Positions 24,486-35,261 of a stretch of DNA of 64,000 bases are shown piece after piece. The DNA is from Buddleja alternifolia (lineage: Eukaryota > Streptophyta > Magnoliopsida > Lamiales > Scrophulariaceae): contig CM033408.1 of NCBI GenBank assembly GCA_019426215.1, positions 21,458,375 to 21,522,374 on the forward strand, in the 5' to 3' direction. Positions within the stretch are counted from its first letter, which is position 1, and each line of letters starts with the position of its first letter. The notes under the pieces are model-generated. The model did not search any database and was not told the origin of the DNA. It saw nothing but the letters and a program-made list of their open reading frames with translations. Both the position numbers and the translations under genes were made by a program.

Positions 24486-26914
24486 CTACTCTATGTTAGC
24501 AGGGGGATTTCCAACCACTTCAATGGTACCATCATTTTCTACTAAAGGCTGACTAGCAGGATCCTTAGCAAGGTCCTCAGCAGGACCTGCAGTAGGCTGA
24601 TCAGCTGGACTGATTGCAGGTGGGACAAACTCAATAGAAACTGGAGAAAGAACCACATTTGTTGCACTAAGAACAGACGCATCCAGCGCGACCTCAGCAT
24701 CTAGAAACGAATCACTGCTTTCGGGTGGTGGCATGCCTTGTGCAGCAAACTGGTCTTTACACCCCTCAAAACCCTTGTAAAAGTACTCCAGGGACTTGTC
24801 CTCCACTTTCACAGTAAACTCCTCGGAGGCCAGGAAGGCACCCTTAACCTGCTCAGCAAAGGCCCGACCCTCAGAAGACGTGGGAAATGTAGCCAACCAA
24901 GCCTGCTGCTTTTTGACCAGCGCGTCCCAGATCTCCTCCTCCCACTCAGCCAGCATGTCCTGCAGCCTTTCTTCCAAGGTCCTAACCTTGCTGGACAGAG
25001 CGGCATTGCACTGCTCTTGGTCCTGGATATCCCGCAGGGCTTTGACCTCTTTCTCGTGCGCAGCCTTCTCAGTGGCCTCGAGGGACTTGATCTTGTTTTG
25101 CGCCTTGCTCAACTTCTTCTTCTGGTCAGATTGCTCACCTGAACGCCTCAAAATTGACCTACCCATAACCAGGAAGAACTGCCAAGAAAACAACAAAGTC
25201 AGCTAGGAATCCTCGAGAAAAGATGATTAACAAAATGAAAATAAAGGAAGGTATACCTTGGGGGTCATCTCCTGGGCCAGGGCATCAATCTCATCGTCAG
25301 TCATACACTCCAGCTGATGGCGATCGGCTAAGTTGGCCATGTTGTGCAAAAAATTGCGGAGCAGAGAGTGGTCATTGCTCCTTAACACAGAGGAGCCAGA
25401 GAGATCTTAAGCCCGAGACCTTGTACGGAGGGCTAGAGGTTCAGGAGAATTGAAGGACAGAGGGAAAAACACATCCCTCAGGCGAGGACTAGCATAGCTG
25501 CGCTTCTGAGCAGGTGGCTCGGAAGAGTCTTCAGCGGTAGGCCTTTTCCCTGCTGCAATTTCTCTAGCGCGAGCTGGATCACGGCCTGAGGCAGACGAAT
25601 GGGCTGGTGGAGTAGTAGTAGCTGGAGGTGCAACTTGAGGCTGCACTCCCGCTGGAAGAGGAGGCAGCATGGGAGGAGTACCTGCAACAGCCCTCCTCCA
25701 GCAACGTTTAGCCTCGGTAAGGCGAGCTGCTTCCATGATCTCAGCTACAAACACCACAACAAAAATTGAGAGATTAACAATACATCTAGCACAGTAATCC
25801 GGCAAGAAAAAAATCAGTAAGGCAAAAATAAAAAACAGCAAAACAAAAGACTACCTATGGATTCACCTTGCATATCGACAGCGCGGGGACTTAAACCAAA
25901 ATGGTACAACAGACGGGGATCGATTAACTTTCCAGTATTATACTCATTCCAATTTAAAAACTCGACCATTTTATCAAAGTAGAGTGGTTTGGTATGAAGG
26001 GGGAAAAAGTTGTGGCCCTTGTGCCTTTCCAGGTGGTCAAGGGCAAAACTCCAAACCACACCAGCAGGGGGAGCAATGAAGAAGAAGTTCTTCTTCCAAT
26101 CCTTTTCAGAATGAGGATAGAAAGTTAAAAACTGCGCTGCACCCCTGGAGGTAAAGTAAAAGACACCAGAGTCACTGCCGGACACCCGGGGCAGAAACAG
26201 GGCGTAAAACAGGTCGACGAAAGGGAGATAATCAAAGATACTCAACAAAACAGCAAAACTCACGATGATACGCATCGCGTTAGGGGCTAACTGATTTAGG
26301 GGAGACCTAAAGCACCTATCTATTTGAATGTACAAAGGCGAAATAGAAAAGCGGAGGCCTGCCCTAAGGTGTACTACATAAAAAGTATAGAAACCTGCAA
26401 GAGGAAGGTGGGGGCGATCCTAAGCGGTGGGCACCTGAATGTGGTAATCAGCAGGGATGCCATAATTTGCTCTAATTATACGATCTTGCTGCAAGGTGAA
26501 GCGCGACCTGTAGATGGTCCAGAAATGAACCCCTGGAATTGCTAGATGGATTCTCTCTTGCTGATCCAGGGCTGCCTCCTCTAGTTCGTTTAGGGCGTCT
26601 GGATCTGGCTGATTCAGGTCCTCACCATCTGAGGCTGCACCAGCTGGATTTGGCCTTGAATATCTGGAAGACGAAGGAGAGGTAAACCCTGACAAATGTA
26701 CACTATGCGAAGGAAAAGATGAATCTACGTCTACAAAGTTTGCAGGTTGGTTAGCACTATAAGACCCCTCTGCCGAAAGGGAAGGGGAGGGAGGATTAGC
26801 AGCCACTAGTGGCTCTGCCATCTCCACCGGATTAGGGGAAAAGAGATCTACAGGATCATCGGAGGAGACAGCAAGGGGGTTGGAAACATTTGACATCTTT
26901 ACGCGACAAAACAA
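24486..26914 (-). pseudogene. Gypsy-C antisense accessory gene (putative gypsy-type transposon protein, Transposase_28-like), three exons
   Basis: Transcribed against gag-pol. Predicted exons on the minus strand are 26914-25855, 25744-25257 and 25178-24486; introns begin GTAGTC and GTATAC and end TTTGTAG and TTGGCAG, and both junctions keep frame (about 747 codons). Exon 1 has a Ser/Pro-rich head, then LAPNAMRIIVSFAVLLSIF and a block ending DWKKNFFFI, which resemble the plant gypsy-type transposon domain (PF04195). Exon 2 is Pro/Ala-rich and basic. Exon 3 has a Lys/Glu-rich, Leu-spaced coiled coil. Two in-frame stops, at 26420-26422 and 25407-25409, break it. MSNVSNP at 26896 is an alternative start. 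Confidence 0.65.
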
Positions 26915-27577
26915 ACAACAAAATACAAGGAGAAAATAGCAAAGAAAAGGACGAGATAAATACCTAGCAGGAGTTAATAAATCCCAAACGTGGGTTTGAG
27001 GAAGTAACTGCTCTTCTAAAAATCTTGTGAGATTTTTGAAAAAGGGAAAGACACAAATGGGGCTTTTTTAACAGGGGAGCGAAAGGAAGAAGAAAGGAAA
27101 AAATCCTTTAAATAAGGAAATGAAATCAGTTTCAAAATTAGGGAGGAAGAAAGGAAAATTAGAAAATAAAAAGAAAAAGGCGGGATAACTGCAACCCTCT
27201 CTCTACACGTGTCAGGCGCTCGGACTACCTGGAGCAGTTATAGCGCCACCAAAGCCATAACTGCAATGATAGTGCGCGGAGTTCAAGGGAGGCATCGGCA
27301 GTTCCCGAGGATGTGGGCAGAGCAGGTAACGTCTCCTTCCATCACTTCCAGATGACGTCACTCCCTATGACACCTAGGTGACCCTTCGAGATCCCGGGCT
27401 GCGCCAGAAAGGAAAAAGGGACCAAACTTCTCCTTGGGCCTCAGCAATACAGCAAGCCCAATTTCAGGAAACCTATGCCAATCTAGTACGAGTTGACAAT
27501 GTTAGCTTGGCCCACATGCTATTTTTAAAACTCTTGCAGCTTGACAAATTGCCAAACTCTAGAGTTGATGGGACTAT
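26915..27577. other. Region upstream of the antisense gene and before the 3' LTR
   Basis: Noncoding. An ACACGTGT palindrome (27205-27212) lies about 290 bp upstream of the antisense start and could belong to its promoter. A purine run (AGAAAGGAAAAAGGG, about 27408-27422) is the nearest polypurine-like tract, but it is about 155 bp from the LTR, not next to it. Confidence 0.4.
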
Positions 27578-28039
27578 TGATGTAGGTGAAAATTACATAA
27601 ATTGGGCCAAGCTAAGAGAAGCCCAAATACCAATAAGGAAAGGCTAATTTTTAGTACCTAAGTGGGCTACAGCCCTGGTAGTTGCCCGCCTTGCTGGATC
27701 CAAGCTAAAATATGGAAAGGATTTAACCAAGAGACAAGACTCAATCAAGATTAATTAGGAGGAAGACATGGCCCAAAAATCAAGCTCTTGCCATACTGGA
27801 CCTCCTTCAATCAAGGCAATCTGGGCTTAATCCTTGCTGGATTTGCTGCTGGGCGTGCCCCCTGATTTCCAGCCACCTTGATTGGCCATTTTTGCCATAA
27901 TTAGATAAGGAAGATAGCAAATATTGTGTCAGTTGCTGTAATTAGAAAAAAAAGCCTTCAAGATTTGTATATATACTCCCATGGAAGATGTATAAAATAA
28001 GAACTTTTATGCTTTATATTGGTACTCTGTCAAAATACG

Positions 28040-28071
<32 letters not shown>

Positions 28072-28143
28072 TGCCTCATATATTGTACTCAATTATCCTA
28101 CATAAATATATAAATAATGTTGGTGTGAATTGGACGCACATCA
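27578..28143 (+). repeat. Gypsy-C 3' LTR
   Basis: 566 bp, TGATGTAGG...GACGCACATCA, followed by the second GATTC. Longer than the 5' LTR mainly through a (TA)n expansion at about 28044-28071. Confidence 0.9.
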
Positions 28144-28148
28144 GATTC

Positions 28149-29185
28149 CAAACTTGAAGTTCTCAAATGTCAAGAGTATGAAGGTCAAAAATAAAGATTT
28201 AATTCTAGTTCATCTTTTCCACTAATTTAGACCACCTATGGATAATTTTTTTTATTAGTTTGAGTTTAAATAATTTGTATTTTATATTTTACCTTGATTT
28301 TAGCCTATATGATGATTTTGAAAACAGTCCAACTTAATGAGATAAATATGGGAAGAATTTAAATTAATTCTGAAAATCAGTAACTCGGGCTACAATTTTA
28401 CAAATTTTGAGTCAATATATTTGCTTTGAAGGGTGGCAGCGTGTTAATCTTGAGCGGGAACTCCAAGCGGGTTCCTCAAATTTGTCTCCCTTAGGGAATA
28501 TCGAGACCGAAGTTCTTAACCTTTTTTCGTCTTTTGTTTTGTTTTCTATTTCGTTTGTTAAACGGTCGAGCAATAGTGTGACCTATTTTATAGCTAGAGT
28601 TTCATTGTCTGCTTAGGAGCTTGATCCTGTTTTTCCGACTATTGCCGAGGCTTTTGTTATGTCTGGCATTTTGATTTTGAGTTATCAACTTATCATATTA
28701 GCTTCGCTTTCTCCTACAAACATCGATATATTTGAGATAAGAAAGAAGTTCTTCAGTTTTGGAAAGTAACAATAAAGCTAAAATCAACGGATATACTCTG
28801 CAATTTAATTATCCCAATAAAACAAGTGATCTATGGAATATTTTTCTCTAGAATAATCAGTTCAAAATTCTAAAAATATAGAAATGAGTTTGAAAAACAA
28901 AAACAATTATGGTCAAAATTCGCTCAAGCGACAATTATAGATATGGCTTCAATAAAGATCCACCTACGACATTATGGAGCTAATAAACAATTTAAACAAG
29001 TGGACAACCAATGATTTTTTTCAAAATATCAAAAAATATATTCTAAGAATTCAGAAATACTGTCAATTTCATTCAATTAATGTGAAACACTAGTTCCTAT
29101 ATATAATAGCATAGACTGTTAGATGTTGTACATATATATATTTACATATAATAATAACATGGATTATTTTATTTATTTCTATATA
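28149..29185. other. AT-rich intergenic DNA with a possible LINE RNase H scrap
   Basis: Mostly AT-rich and featureless. At about 28430-28690 (+) a stretch translates to VKRSSNSVTYFIARVSLS, with a stop, then weak similarity onward. This resembles the RVT_3 RNase H-like tail found in plant non-LTR retrotransposons (FVKRSANRVAHALA type). If so, it is a short, dead remnant. Confidence 0.35.
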
Positions 29186-29763
29186 TGTATAAAAGAAATA
29201 AAGAAATAAAGAAATTAAATATTAATATTGGAAGTTCCAATTCAGTTCTAATTGAATTGAAAGGTTGGCTTCCAATTGGTCTAATTTTTCGGTCACTAGA
29301 GATGGTCAAAGTACCATTTCGGATCAAGTGGTTTCACTTTGACGAAAGGGTGTCTGGAATTGGAAGTACCGTTTCGGTTGAGAAGATGTCTTTTTGGTTG
29401 GAAATACCGTTTCGATTGAAAATGTGCCTTTTGGTGGAAACTTTTGGAAGTCTATAAATACTTCCTTGGTTTGACCGAAAATTATGAGTGTAATAATGAA
29501 ATAAACATCAAATATTTCTCTCTTTCATTTTATATTTTTTGGTCTTTTCTTTTGGTACTTGGTCGAATTTTGCTCTTAAGAATTTCGAAGGAGTGTAGCC
29601 TTGCGAAATTAGTTAATAGGCTTTGTATCCTAGACATGTATTTCTTGAGACCATCTACATTTATAGTGGGAGACATATATACCTTAAAGATAACATATTT
29701 AAAGGTGTGCCTAGCCTATTGATTTTCATAAGAATTGTTTCCATACTCACATTTTATACAACA
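29186..29763 (+). repeat. Copia-D 5' LTR
   Basis: From about TGTATAAAAGAAATAAAG to CACATTTTATACAACA. Matches 35262-35875 closely outside the MITE (for example TTAAATATTAATATTGGAAG at 29215 and 35281). A TATAAATACTTCC box lies at about 29452-29464. The start is uncertain because both copies begin in AT-rich low-complexity DNA. Confidence 0.6.
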
Positions 29764-29786
29764 ATTTTAAGGTATATATTTCTATC

Positions 29787-30488
29787 ATGGAGTCGGTTCT
29801 TGTGAAAACACAATTGCATGAAGGAGACAAACTCGAACGTCTCAATGGGTTGAATTACAAACGTTGGAGTCTCAAACTTGAATACCTACTGACGATTGCT
29901 AAGGTGTTCTATGTTCTGTTGGAACCATGTCCAACTGAGGCTTCAAGTTCCACTCCAAGTACCAGACCAAATTCCGATCCAAGTTCTGGTTCGGCTCCAA
30001 GTACTGGTCAAAGTTCTGGTTCTGCTCCTAGTATCAGACCAAATTCTAGTGGTAGTTTCGATCCTGCTATTAGTATCGAACCAAATTCTGGTGGAAATTC
30101 CGGTCCCGCTATCAGTGTTGCTGTTGAACAAAAGACGGAAGCAGAAGCAAAAGTGAAGAAGTGGAAGGATGACGACTTCATTTGCCACCACACTATTCTC
30201 CAGTCGCTCAACAACACTTTGTTCAAAGTGTTTCACATTCACAAAACAACAACAGAATTTTGGAATGCTATTAAACGAAGGTACGTAAATGAAGATGCTG
30301 GAAATAAGTCTTTTTGGGTTAACACGTATGTGGAATACAAGATGGTTGATTCTAAACCTGTTATTGATCAAGTTAATGAACTTAATGACATTGCAACGGA
30401 ATGTGCCGATGCGGGTAAATCCATCGCCGAAACTTTTCAAGTTTCTACTATCATTGGGAAACTTCCACCTTCATGGAAGAATTATTAA
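29787..30488 (+). pseudogene. Copia-D gag, N-terminal part, with a Ser/Pro repeat insertion
   Basis: ATG 29787 follows the LTR by about 23 bp. The N-terminus (LNGLNYKRWSLKLEYLLT) and the C-terminal part (HHTILQSLNNTLFKVFH, WNAIKRRYVNED, QVNELNDIATEC) fit the UBN2-type copia gag domain. Between them, at about 29940-30125, is a low-complexity run of repeated Pro-Ser, Gly-Ser and Arg-Pro-Asn-Ser units that the domain does not normally have. A TAA at 30486-30488 ends the open stretch, and gag continues in the next. Confidence 0.75.
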
Positions 30489-30494
30489 AAGAAG

Positions 30495-31067
30495 TTGAAA
30501 CACAAAAAAAAGTCTATCACTTTAGATGAACTTTTTCAGGGCATCCAAATTGAGACCGAAAGATTTAAAAGGGATGGTTCAATTATGGAGAAAAATGATG
30601 GAATAAACTACTTAGAAGAGAAAAGAAAGTTCCAGAAAAAGAAGAACTTTTATTCTAAGAGGAATGACCGGAACGACAAAAAGAAGAAGAAGAGTTTTTG
30701 CTTTGTGTGTGGAATACCAGGACATTTTGCTAAAGAATGTCGTAATCGTAAAGTACCAAAGAATGAGAATGAGACAAACATGATTATAGATGATCTTGTT
30801 GGTATGCGTACCGAAGTTTATCTTGTTGGTCAAGCCGACACAGATTGGTGGGTGGATTCTGGTGCAACATGTCATGTTTCTTCAAATCGAAATTTGTTCA
30901 AAACATATGAAGAATTGGACGAGATTAAAACTGTTTACATGGGAAATTCTTCTACCAGTGTGGTTTTGGGCAAAGGAACATCGAAACTTCCGCTCACTTC
31001 CGAGAAGGCATTAACTTTGAAAGATGTTTTTCATATTCCTTGGATCTCAACAAGTAATTATTACTAA
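30495..31067 (+). pseudogene. Copia-D gag zinc knuckle and protease
   Basis: A Lys-rich stretch leads to an intact CCHC knuckle, CFVCGIPGHFAKEC, at about 30700-30742. The protease active site WWVDSGATCHVSS lies at about 30845-30885, with the usual VLGKGTSKLPL and ALTLKDVFHIP motifs after it. The frame ends at 31067, and the link to integrase is shifted. Confidence 0.75.
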
Positions 31068-31079
31068 GAAATGGTCATT

Positions 31080-31960
31080 TGTTGGGAAAGGCTACATTAA
31101 AGACAATATGTACTTGTTGAGTATCAATAAAGCTATTTCTAGTTCTTCTTACTTTTATGATTCAAATTATAATATGTTATTGAGCACGACAAGCATGATT
31201 TTTGGCATCATAGATTAGGACATATTGGTTTAAATGCTATGTCTAGCATGATTAATAGTGAATTAATTCCTAGAAATTCATCTAGTTTTTCATGAATAAT
31301 TGTGAATGTTGTGCACAATCTAAGTTAACTAAAACCACTTTTAAAAGAGTTAGTAGAACATCATCTTTACTTGAGTTAATTCATACGGATTTATGTGATA
31401 ATAAAGAACATGTCACTAGAGGTAGAAAACGTTACTTTGTTACTTTTATAGATGATTTCTCAAAGTTTACTTATGTGTACTTACTTTGAACAAAAGATGA
31501 GACATTTGATAAGTTTAAATTCTTCAAAGAAGATGTTGAAAACCAAATTGGTTTAAGGATCAAAAGATTAAGATCCGATAGGGGTGGTGAATATCTTTCT
31601 AATGATTTTAAAGAATTTTATTTACAAAATGGAGAGCTTTCGGCACCAAATACTCCTCCACAAAATGGAGTAGCCAAAAGGAAAAACCGATCCTTAATGG
31701 TGATGTTTAGTGCTATGATAATTCATTCGGAACTTCCAATGAGTTAGTGGGGTGAAGCACTATTAACCTCTTGTTACATTAATCGAGTGGTGAATAAGAA
31801 AACATATGAAAACTCCATATGAATTGTTTGTTGGGCACAAACCTAGCATTAAACATTTCAAAGTATGGGGTTGTATTGCATATGTTTTAGATGCAACTTT
31901 GAAAAAGCCTAAACTTGGTTCTAAAGCTGTGAAATCTATTTTTGTTGGTTATTCTTAAAT
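31080..31960 (+). pseudogene. Copia-D integrase, catalytic Glu changed to Lys
   Basis: HHCC fragments (HRLGHIGLNAMSSM, then NCECCAQSKLTK) are followed by LIHTDLCD (first Asp) and RSDRGGEYLS (second Asp). The third motif reads NGVAKRKNRSL where the family has NGVAERKN, so the catalytic Glu is Lys. Stops occur near 31486, 31747 and 31830. Similarity ends at about 31960 (KSIFVGYS). Confidence 0.75.
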
Positions 31961-32753
31961 GAGTAGAGATAGATAACACAAAAGTATGTGAAAACATGTT
32001 TAATATTGGGATATATGTAAACTACCATTTATTTACAAAATTTGTTGTGCTATTAAATGTCACATACATAGGTTGAATGACTTTATGGAATTTCTAACAG
32101 CATATATGTGAACTATATGTCTTGATTATAATCATGATTTTTGATTTATGATCACATATACTTGTTAAATTCTTTGTGCTAAATTGAGAATAATTTATGA
32201 TGAAATTGCATTGTGAAGATAGTATTTTCTATCTTACCTCTATCTTACCTAGAATGTTTATGTGATTATGTAGTGACTCTTATTATAAAGTGCTTATTCA
32301 TGGAAAGATGCATTTATATTACATTGCATGATATCTTTATTGTTTGAGATATATGGACGGAAGACTTAATAAATCTTATGGTGAAAAGATATGTGATTTT
32401 ATTATTGAATATATCAATGTAAAATTGGAATTAGTGATCCATGTTTGTACCATAAGTTATGGTCAAAATGAGATAGAATCTTATATTAACACAATCTCAT
32501 TATATAAAGAGAGAGAAAGTCTTGAGGAAGCTCTATTACTTTGATTGCAAATTAAAGTAAGTATTCAATTAATCTTCACAGAGCTAATTCCTATAAATCA
32601 AAAGGAATACGTCAAGATAATTGGAAGGCATAGTTGAACTTTATCGTATATGTTTTATATGGATATATGCCTAATCCTTGATTTGAGAATTGGAAGATTC
32701 TTAACGTATATGTGAACTTATATATGTATAAGTGTTTATATATATATATATAT
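31961..32753. other. AT-rich unassigned DNA in Copia-D
   Basis: Stands where RT and RNase H would be expected. No pol motif in any frame, and no repeat recognised apart from TA runs at the right edge. Confidence 0.45.
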
Positions 32754-33659
32754 TGTTGACCTTTTTGGTTATAATCTCAAATAATTTTGATGATGACAAC
32801 CTTATATTCTCTTCACTAATTAGTTTACATGTTAATGTAGATTATGAAATCTCTCCAACAATATCCGGATGCTATACAAGGGAAGTACACAATTAAATCA
32901 ATCACATATCTTTCCTTTTGTGTATTGTTTATTTATTTCCTTATTTTATTTATCACATGATTTTAAATCAAGGCTTAAACACATCTCTCTCCATCAGATT
33001 TCACTTAAGGGAAGATAGATCAATTAACATCTTACCTAATTTCAGCCGTGCATATTCATCTATGATCTCATCATATCTCTGTTAATATGAAAAAAGTCGT
33101 TAGTCTATAATAATGTAAGGAGTCGTTTTCCCCTGCATCTATATATATGTCTTCTCTTCTTCATTAAAAATACGAATTCCACAAGCATTTGACAGCACAT
33201 TATTGATATCAAATTATTCTTGTTCATAGGTACCTCCTCCGCCAAGTTCCAGTGAGGAAGGAGCGGTACCAGTTACTGCTTGGAATTCGGAGTGACAAAC
33301 ACGAGTGATCAAGAAGTGTTTTTGAGTCTAGTCTCTCATAATTCCCAGTTGGAGTCGTAGTTGCGGATTAACCTTTTGGTTCCGCCCTTTTGTTCCTAGG
33401 GTATAGTAGAGCGAAGCTCACTTCTTCATAATCGAGTGTGTTTTGTCTTGTTAGTTTTTGAGGTATTTGAAATCTTTCAGCACTTATCTTTTTCATTGTG
33501 TTTTGTATTAACTTTTCATTTGGATCTTGTTCTGGAACTTTTAAGTTCCAAGCGTTATTTCAATATAAGTATTTTTCAGGTTTACCCTTTGGTACTTATC
33601 GATTCCGCTGTGCGTTTATGTACCAGTTTTAATAACCTAATTCACCCCCCTCTTAGGCA
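32754..33659 (+). repeat. Solo LTR of a Sirevirus-type copia
   Basis: 906 bp, TGTTGACCTTTTTGG... to ...AATTCACCCCCCTCTTAGGCA. The start has the GATGATGACAACC motif and the end the C-rich motif also seen in the Copia-A LTR, but the bodies are not close copies. Flanks TATAT (32749-32753) and TATCT (33660-33664) match at 4 of 5. No internal element sequence is attached, so it fits a solo LTR left by LTR-LTR recombination. Confidence 0.65.
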
Positions 33660-33793
33660 TATCTTGAGTTACATATATTGTGATGAATTCCTTTTAACTT
33701 AAGCATGAAAAGATGCTTGAAGTGTCCACTATGTATGAGAACTCTCTATAGTATGACCATAAGTATATACATATAGAGATGTATATTATTAGA

Positions 33794-34009
33794 GAAAATA
33801 GCAGATACCCCCCAAACTATGAGGTGATGTGCGCTTTGCCCCCCAAACTATTAAAAGTTGCACTCAACACCGTAAACTATCATATATGTGCACTTTGCCC
33901 CCTCGGTCAGTTTCGGGCAGCACACAGGGGGCAAAGTGCTACAAACCGCATAGGTGAGGGGGCAAAGCGCACATCACCTCATAGGTTGGGGGGGTATCTG
34001 CTATTTTTT
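33794..34009. mobile_element. Hairpin MITE, copy 1
   Basis: Arms beginning GAAAATAGCAGATACCCCCC at the left and its reverse complement at the right extend almost to the centre (GGTGATGTGCGCTTTGCCCC pairs with its complement). Two more copies lie at 34378 and 35621. No clear target duplication. Confidence 0.75.
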
Positions 34010-34377
34010 CTTTTTTTTTAATTCAAATATTCTTAATATTAACTTAACCCCCCTCGGTTAGCTTCGGGAAAATTTTTACCCATTCATCGTTCAATTTAAA
34101 TCATGCATATTGGGATTTATTTGGATTTTTCTTCAATATTATTTTTAGGTTTGAAATAAATGGTTTTCAAATATGAAATAAGAAAAATAAAAATAAAACA
34201 TGAAAATAAATAAGAAAACAATGAAAAGAAGTATAAATTCAAATATTCATAATTTTCTAAAAACAAAAAAGACAATTCAAAAATCCGAAAACATGAAAAT
34301 AAATAAAAAAATGAAAAAAAGTATTAAAATAAAAATTTAAAAACTAAATTAGTAAAAATTTTAAAAAATAAAAAAAT
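34010..34377. other. A-rich spacer between MITE copies
   Basis: Very A-rich low-complexity sequence with runs of AAAATAAA. No gene. It may be part of a larger composite bounded by MITE copies 1 and 2. Confidence 0.4.
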
Positions 34378-34594
34378 CTGGTGATGTGCGCTTTACCCCC
34401 TCACCTATGAGGTGATGTTCGCTTTGCCCCCTCACCTATGCGGTTTGTAGTACTTTGCCCCCTCTATGCTGTCCGAAGCTGACTGAGGGGGCAAAGTGCA
34501 CATTTATGATAGTTTAGGGTGTTGACTGCAACTTTTAATAGTTTGGGGGCAAAGTGCACATCACCTAATAGTTTGGAGGGTATCTACTATTTTC
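34378..34594. mobile_element. Hairpin MITE, copy 2 (left end truncated)
   Basis: Same family as 33794-34009. It has GGTGATGTGCGCTTTACCCC, the CACCTATGCGGTTTGTAG core and a right arm ending GGGTATCTACTATTTTC, but lacks the outer left arm. Confidence 0.7.
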
Positions 34595-35261
34595 TCATAT
34601 TATTAAGAAAAGTGACTATGTGCGTATATACATATAAAGATGTATATCACATAGAGATGTATATATAAGGAAAATACTTATGAGATAAGTTTTATACTTA
34701 TATTTTCCTATAGGCCTAAAAGTGATACGATGAGGTATCTATTGACATAAATATTTAATTTATTGAGAAATTTATGGTTTGCAAATCAAATGTTAGCTGA
34801 TCACTAACAAAACTATTATCTAGAAAGAAGATAAACAAAGGTTATGGGAGATATGAGACAACTACCGATCAAAAAAAGTATCTTGATTGAAACCAACTCT
34901 ATCTTAAGGTACAAGTCACACATTTGTCACCTTAACATAAGAGTTTACAAAGGCAATTAAATACAAGATATTAGTGAAATGGAAACATGGATACATTTCA
35001 AGTGCATAATTTAAAAACAGTGGGGGTGACACTATTTAAAAGTTCTATATCTAACTTATGCACTAATTACCACATGATGTTAGGATGAATTTAATTAAAT
35101 TCTTAATAGGCTTATAGTTAAGTGGAATGTGTGTGGACATTCTTGATAAGGCTACCTATACAAGTAGAGAAGTGAGAGGCCGCTTCTTATAGATTAACAT
35201 CGGTAGAATCTTAGAGTACTTGTGAATACTAGGATCGAGCACAAGACCCATATATATATAA
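34595..35261. other. AT-rich DNA before the Copia-D 3' LTR
   Basis: No reading frame recognised. ACAGTGGGGGTGAC near 35020 is purine-rich and could be a displaced polypurine tract. The rest is unassigned. Confidence 0.4.

Larger units (their letters stand above)
16846..28143 (+). mobile_element. Gypsy-C: complete Tat-like Ty3/gypsy retrotransposon, 11.3 kb
   Basis: LTRs at 16846-17383 and 27578-28143 both start TGATGTAGGTG and end ACATCA. The 5-bp target duplication GATTC is perfect (16841-16845 and 28144-28148). Inside are primer site, gag, protease, RT, RNase H, a second RNase H, integrase, a spacer and an antisense accessory gene. The doubled RNase H and the antisense gene point to the Tat clade. 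LTRs differ at a few dozen sites by eye plus a TA expansion, and all genes are broken, so the insertion is old. Confidence 0.9.

Noticed and set aside
24738..25206. + strand open frames over the gypsy accessory gene
   Set aside because: They are shadows of exon 3, whose minus frame has coherent coiled-coil composition and splice sites.
26395..26425. A third intron in the gypsy antisense gene (CAG|GTGCCC to TTGCAG)
   Set aside because: Splicing there changes frame and hits a stop, while reading straight through keeps the same frame with a single TAG, so a nonsense mutation is the simpler reading.
29185..29805. Several open frames of 60-90 codons
   Set aside because: They lie in the Copia-D 5' LTR, shown by the matching copy at 35262-35875.
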